Source of the DNA: Ancylostoma caninum
Taxonomy: Eukaryota; Nematoda; Chromadorea; Rhabditida; Ancylostomatidae
NCBI GenBank assembly: GCA_037903475.1
Contig: JBAJFG010000290.1
Coordinates: forward strand, 868,001-932,000
Direction of reading: 5' to 3'
DNA: 64,000 nucleotides
Made by a program: the position numbers and the translations under genes. The notes beneath the pieces were generated by a model. That model did not search any database, was not told the origin of the DNA, and saw nothing but the letters and a program-made list of their open reading frames with translations. Shown here one piece after another: positions 58,880 through 64,000 of this stretch. Position 1 is the first letter of the stretch. Each line of letters begins with the position of its first letter.

Positions 58880-59847
58880 AATCAAATCGGCACTCCGTCT
58901 TTTCGTAGCTATGTAGGCTAGAAATCTTGAACAAAATTTGTTGCTGTGTTTAGTAACTGTTATAGAAAAAGAACACAAATTCCTATTCTGAAGGTTCACT
59001 AGCAGCTGGACTGCAATGGAGTGGGCTACTTGAAAATCGCTACTCGTTAAGCATGAGAACAACTCCGGATTTCCAATTTGAACACTAAAGTTTGGGAAAC
59101 ACGCGTTAAGGTTCAAAGACATGCCGCCACATCGCCTTCGGGTACGCATGCAATGTAACGCACGCAAAAGGGGACCGTGGCCCGTAATTAGCTGCGTCGA
59201 GGGTTGGCAGATTTCCAATACAATGCACAAGATCATGAATTCAACACCATAAAGTATTTAAGTTTAAATCTGTAATTTAAATTTTGAAAAAAATCAACAA
59301 TTTTAACAAATAAAAAATTCGCCGAGGGTTATTTGGCATGCTGATTATCAATTTGACATCTATTTTATACCATAACGCTATTTTCGGAGTGTTCCTTGTG
59401 TACGGCGCCTTAAAATTCGAGAATTTTTACTGTGCTCTTATTTTGTCCCGCATCGCACTGCGTCGCGCCACTTGCAGATTTTTACTTGTTTTGTCCAGGT
59501 CTTTAAATTATGGCAAGTCCCATGAGTGTCAAAAGTGGCAGGGATAGGACAGATGTCCCGTGTCTTCTTCGCGGGTCCATCCCTGATTCTGTTTGGATAT
59601 CTGTTGCCTTTGGCTGCAATTTCGCTGCAGTCATCATTCGCTGTGAATAAAGACCGATGCAGTATCTTCTACTTCGAGGGAATAACAATGCCCTGCTCAG
59701 CACATTAGAACTTATCGAGGCGCAACTTCGAGTACGTACGTTCTTCAAAAGTGCTGCTTATTATGTTAGGATATTTCCTACATATGTGGTTATATGACAA
59801 ACATGAACGAATCCTCTATTTTGGTGAACTGTATGGCGTATGGCGCC

Positions 59848-59950
59848 TTATACCTGGAAAGGGGGTGCGGCCAAGCTCTACGATTGGACAGTTTGGCCGG
59901 TAGGTCAATGACAAGGCCCATAAGCGCCGCCCACTCCAGGTATAACGCTC
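59848..59950. repeat. Short inverted-repeat element
   Basis: Arms GGCGCCTTATACCTGGA and complement TCCAGGTATAACGCTCC flank about 70 bp, including GGCCAAG/TTGGCC words. Confidence 0.55.
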
Positions 59951-60114
59951 CACGCCCACTGTATGGATGTGTTTCTTTGAATTCAGCACAGCTTTCGCAA
60001 ATTTGCAAATTACTGTTCGTTTGTTATGGCTTGGCAACATTGCGACGATACCCTTCCAACCGTTCTTTAGATTTAACACTATGTACTTATTTGTCAGCTG
60101 ACATTTTGATCAAT

Positions 60115-60288
60115 ATGGCTACTTTGCTACTTTGTTTACCTTTTTTGCTCACCTTTATCCATAGCTCATCCGCATTCCACGTTCGCTTTCCCGCTAACCG
60201 CCCAGCTGATGGATGGCCGACTGTCAAACAACGCGTTCGCCGAATCTCTTCGTGGGTTGAAGACGTCATGCAGAAGCTGTGTGTGTGA
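60115..60288 (+). CDS. Possible small secreted protein, 57 aa
   Basis: Single frame starting MATLLLCLPFLLTFIHSSSA, a plausible signal peptide, followed by a basic stretch FHVRFPANRPADGWPTVKQR, then VRRISSWVEDVMQKLCV. There is one dibasic region but no recognised neuropeptide motif. It may instead be the first exon of a longer gene, since several GT dinucleotides sit at the end. No homolog recognised. Confidence 0.25.
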   Translation: MATLLLCLPFLLTFIHSSSAFHVRFPANRPADGWPTVKQRVRRISSWVEDVMQKLCV

Positions 60289-61114
60289 AGGCGTTCGCAA
60301 TAGAAGAACTTGTTGCACTATGCCGATTTGAGTTATGGAGTTGACAGGGCGCCCGACATGCTGGCCAGCGATTCGCCTCAAATTTTCGCGTCCGTACGTT
60401 GGCCCAATTGCACCCTTGGGACGTTGCGCACAAATATCACCGTATGCCTTGGAATTGAAAAAAATTGACGGGACGTTCGCGAAGAAGACAATCGCATTTG
60501 CAAGGTGATGCTTCAGGAGATTGGACGACGATTAGGAGAGGTGAAGCAAGGGATAAGACAGAACTGGTGGCAGTGATGGTTGAAGACGGCGAAAGGGGGG
60601 GGGGGGGTGGACAAAAGGGAGGTTTGGTCCAAAAACGGGATCCAGAAGGCTCAGCTTGCCACAGCTAAGGTATTTAAAAACAGAAATCAAACTTGACTAG
60701 CTACATATCTATTAGGGGGGGGGGGCGCGAGGTGGGGGAGGGGAATTTTTTGAAATTGCCTCATAAAATAAATAAAAAATTTGTACTAGTTCATTTTTAT
60801 TCGCTCATCTTTGTAATTATCTTTTGGATATTTCTTTTTTCTCTATTAATTGATGTTTAAATTAATAGATTCCAAGATCTATCTTCTTAAAACCTGGGAT
60901 TCTACCTGTCTATGGTGACGGCCAAAAGTAGCGCGCCACGAGACCTACACCCATAGAGCTGGAGCGTTCGTTGTACTGTAGTTAATATGGCTTACTTTTA
61001 GTAACTAGAGAGGCTATCGTAGCTCATCGACATCCTGGAACTCCCGAAAATCTCGATAATTCAGCTTGAGGCCACCGTTATGCCCTGTGGGAAGATGAGG
61101 TGTTTCTATTCCAG
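60289..61114. other. Upstream region or N-terminal intron of the K2P gene
   Basis: Contains poly-G tracts near 60597-60607 and 60714-60723 and AT-rich sequence. The true 5' exon of the channel was not identified. A candidate upstream extension of the TM1 exon (reading [14 protein letters not shown], from about 61072) is possible. Confidence 0.4.
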
Positions 61115-64000
61115 GCGACCGCATTCATCGTCACTCATGTCGGGCTGTGCTTCATGGTGGCCGTGTACGCGGTGGTCGGCGCGTTTATGTTCCAAGCAAT
61201 CGAATACCCAAAGGAGATGGAGTTTCAGGGACATATCAAGAACGACACATGGAATGTATGTTGTTTGTGAGGCTTTCTCAGCAGCGGCAGCGGAGAAGCA
61301 AATCCTAAACAGGTCCGCCAAGGATCGGAAACATTTTCAGGTGGTTCACGAACTGTACGATTTTATCAACAACAGCACAGTAATTGAGGAGGCTGAAGTG
61401 AAGATGAAGGCTCATCATTTGTTCAAGCACTACGAGAAATTGCTCGTAGAAGCGGTGAACTTTGAAGGTTGGTGACAGCTATGTGGTTTTTCATAGTAAA
61501 TATACGATTAATGGAACACTTTGCTGTCTTTCTTGCCAATATTGAAGGATTGTTTTTTTGCCGATTTTTTATGGGTACAAGTGGAAAACAGTGCTTTATT
61601 GCGACCATTTCACTTTTTATTAGGAAGTTGATCCGAGCTTGCGCTTAGTTGTGTTTTTTTTTCAGGCTATGACGAACATGACGATATCCGGCCGACTTAC
61701 CAGTGGACATTTTCTGGAGCTTTGCTTTACTCCATTACTGTTTTTACAACTATAGGTGAGTATGAAGTATCTAAACATTTCAGATTTTTCCTTCTTTCTC
61801 TTTCTTCAATGGTTTTGAGTATCATTTGGTTTTCCTCTCACTTTGCTGGCTTCTACAATACTCAGAATTAATAAATAGATATGTAAGCGGATGAATAATA
61901 AGTAAGTAGTAGTAAATGAGTACTAAGTGTAGCTATCATGTGTATAAGGCCATTTCTTCGATTCTGGTAAATCATTAATTGCAAACTATTCAATTTTATC
62001 CAATAAAACTATGGAGTCGAAATATTTTCACTTATTTCCATTTCCAGGATATGGTCATATTTGCCCAAAGACAGACACCGGTCGATTAATGACGATATTT
62101 TATGCGATGGTCGGCATTCCGCTGATGTTGTTGTGCCTTGCAAATATTGCTGAAACTCTTGCGCAGGTGACCTTATTTCGTTTTTTTTTCTTCTCTTTGT
62201 TGTTATTTTTTTTTGCTTCTTTGAGGCTAGGCATGTGTGCTCGAAACAACTGATCCATTATTACTTCAAAAAATGAAGTTTTAATGCTGGATTTAGTGTT
62301 AAACTTGTATCGGTATCGGAAGTTGCGGATGAGCAGAGCTCACAACGACTTGTTGAATTCGGTTCTTCTCCTCCCAGTGGAGAACGTCGCAAACCGACAT
62401 CGAGACGAATGACCTCCGTCCGCTTAATGGCGTTTGCCCCCTCACATTCTATTCGGATGGATTGAGGGGCTAGGTCTTTGATGGGGAATGAGATTCATAT
62501 GCATGGAGGTCCACTTTTCCTGGCGAATCCATTTTAAGCTCCTGTTCGACAATTCTTGGAGGAAATGATATATTGAGCTGCATGCAGTCAGTTCGTTGTG
62601 CTAGCCAACACTGCCAGCACCATTGGAAATTCATGTGTTTGAATCAGATAAATGACCAAATAACATTAAAAAGATTTATTTTCTTCTAGTCTAGCCCATA
62701 GATACATATACTCTTCATTCACTCCATGCGGCTGCAACAGACGGATGCCAAAGCCGTCTATAAGGTGTTATTTGGTCTGAAAGACAATTTACTCAGGTGA
62801 CACCCTTAGAAGCACGGCTCTGCAGAAAACTCATTCAAATCGAGTGTACTTTCGTGAAATGAATCCGCGATTTCCCTATTTCACTGGGAAAATTGAATTC
62901 TCCCAGATTTTCTATAAAATTTCTGGTGTTCATTACATCATAACTAACTTGCACCCATCACTACCTAGTCCAATCAGTATTTTTACTGTTTTCTTTAGAT
63001 TTTCACCTATATTTACTTCAAAGTATGCTGTGCATACTGTCGATGGCAGCGCAATCGTCGGCGGATTCGACGAGCTGCGTTGTCATTCCGATATCACCCG
63101 AATGCGGCTGTCAATAATATAAGACGAGGCAGGTTTTCAGAATAAACTCGGCATCTTTACTGTTGGAAGAAAAACAGTGAATGTGAGAAAGTTTTAGCCC
63201 AGTCATCACGGTCAAATCAACGCTACAATAATGTACGCCGACATGCTTCGTTAAACCGAGGGCGTGGTCGTTATGCGGACACCAAGAGCGTGCGAAGTTT
63301 CGGCAGAGGCCAGGAAGGGTGTGTATGGTCCCTTTACCTCAGGCGTTTCTTTTTTTTTGGTTCACATATTACTTCAAGCAAAGGCAAACAAGTGTTTGTG
63401 TAGGAGCCGTCATGAGCAACGCTACGACACGATTAGTCTTCCGGGTCGGCGAAAAATCAGCCATACGCGAAGTCCCAACGGAACAATTTCAAAGAATACG
63501 TTCACGAAAAAGTGAGTTATGCCTGGATTATATTCCGAAAGTCGCAGCGAACGAAAATGAGAGATCTACCTGTAAGAATGGACGTATTTTCTATTTCCGA
63601 TGTATAAGTTTATGGTACGTCAACTCCTTGTAGATTACTTGTCTCTTTACAGTGGCAGGTATAACTTGCAAAAGTCGAACACGGCAATGAACATTGAGCA
63701 GTTCAATATGCACGATTTGGATGATAAGCGACATCGTCGACGGAAACATCGGCTCACTGCCTCAGAAAGTCCTGCACGGGACTATAAAGGTGAGATTCTG
63801 CCTAGTTTTAAATAACGTTGCAAAAACCTATTCTTTTCCCTGATTTTCTTCTTGAAAAGTGGATCACCAGCGGGCAGCACATTAATCCAGGCATTTAATT
63901 CTGAATAGTTTGTTTCTTTTTCTGATTAATTTCTGGTTTCGTTTTCTGTTTCTTTGATGATGAGGACGCAGAATATAAACTGCTATAAAAAATCACATTT
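61115..64000 (+). CDS. TWK-type two-pore-domain K+ channel, partial
   Basis: Seven exons visible: 61115-61255, 61341-61467, 61666-61755, 62048-62166, 62999-63132, 63404-63511, 63653-63789. Phases agree throughout, and the last exon ends at GTGAGA with the gene continuing past the window. Order: TM1 ([20 protein letters not shown], then FMFQAIEYP), an extracellular cap with NDT and NNST sequons, pore 1 ([15 protein letters not shown]), TM2 ([20 protein letters not shown]), then the family-typical cytosolic [20 protein letters not shown] and a long Ser/Arg-rich loop. The TIGYGH filter spans a phase-1 intron. This is a plasma-membrane leak K+ channel subunit that would dimerise. TM3, pore 2 and TM4 should follow beyond 64000. 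The 5' exon is missing or uncertain, and the exon 1/2 junction could include extra residues. Confidence 0.88.

Larger units (their letters stand above)
49121..60114. other. Repeat-rich stretch with no firm gene
   Basis: Apart from the elements listed, only weak exon candidates were seen (minus 50865-51250, plus 54174-54380, minus 58808-58879). No RNA gene was recognised. Several A/T-rich and pyrimidine-rich tracts give spurious hydrophobic frames (for example 52622-53050). Confidence 0.4.

Noticed and set aside
63203..63320. Candidate K2P exon reading [19 protein letters not shown]
   Set aside because: Its phase (0) does not fit the upstream exon ending in phase 2, whereas the exon at 63404 fits both neighbours. 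It remains possible as an alternative exon.

Overview
The window is nuclear DNA of a nematode. Two genes have the nematode cuticle-collagen layout, introns are small and GT-AG, one receptor-like family matches the worm-expanded L-domain (IRLD) type, and there is a TWK-type K2P channel. Numerous palindromic MITEs, long G/C tracts and long repeat-filled introns suggest a clade V strongylid (hookworm-like) worm. The species is inferred, not established. All exon models below were read by hand from splice sites, reading phase and paralog comparison.

Layout. 0.6-1.0 kb: a small secreted-protein gene (-). 2.8-12.2 kb and 16.3-21.2 kb: two tandem paralogous 11-exon genes (+), each encoding a signal peptide, three receptor L-domain repeats and a hydrophobic GPI-like tail, with no kinase or furin-type domain. 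21.5-25.7 kb: a cuticle collagen (-), tail-to-tail with the second L-domain gene; its single intron holds a 1.36 kb GC-rich minisatellite. 26-35.8 kb: gene-poor and transposon-rich. 36.5-38.9 kb: a second cuticle collagen (+) with the same exon and cysteine plan. 40.8-43.9 kb: a PP1-like Ser/Thr phosphatase catalytic gene (-, at least 9 exons). 45.9-46.8 kb: a small 4-exon gene (+) resembling the EAF6/MEAF6 subunit of NuA4-type acetyltransferases, divergent from the phosphatase. 47-60 kb: repeat-rich, with only weak exon candidates. 61.1-64.0 kb: the first half (TM1, pore 1, TM2, cytosolic loop) of a TWK K2P channel (+) that runs off the window.

Repeats. At least fifteen palindromic element families were identified. 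They include TA-flanked mosaics sharing TACAG termini (Tc1/mariner-like), TTAA-flanked elements, two hAT-like elements with 8-bp target duplications, and two clear cases of one element inserted in another. The most biologically interesting unit is the tandem pair of triple-L-domain, GPI-type proteins, which look like secreted or membrane-tethered decoy/modulator receptors. The most unusual DNA feature is the 49/50-bp minisatellite transcribed inside a collagen intron.
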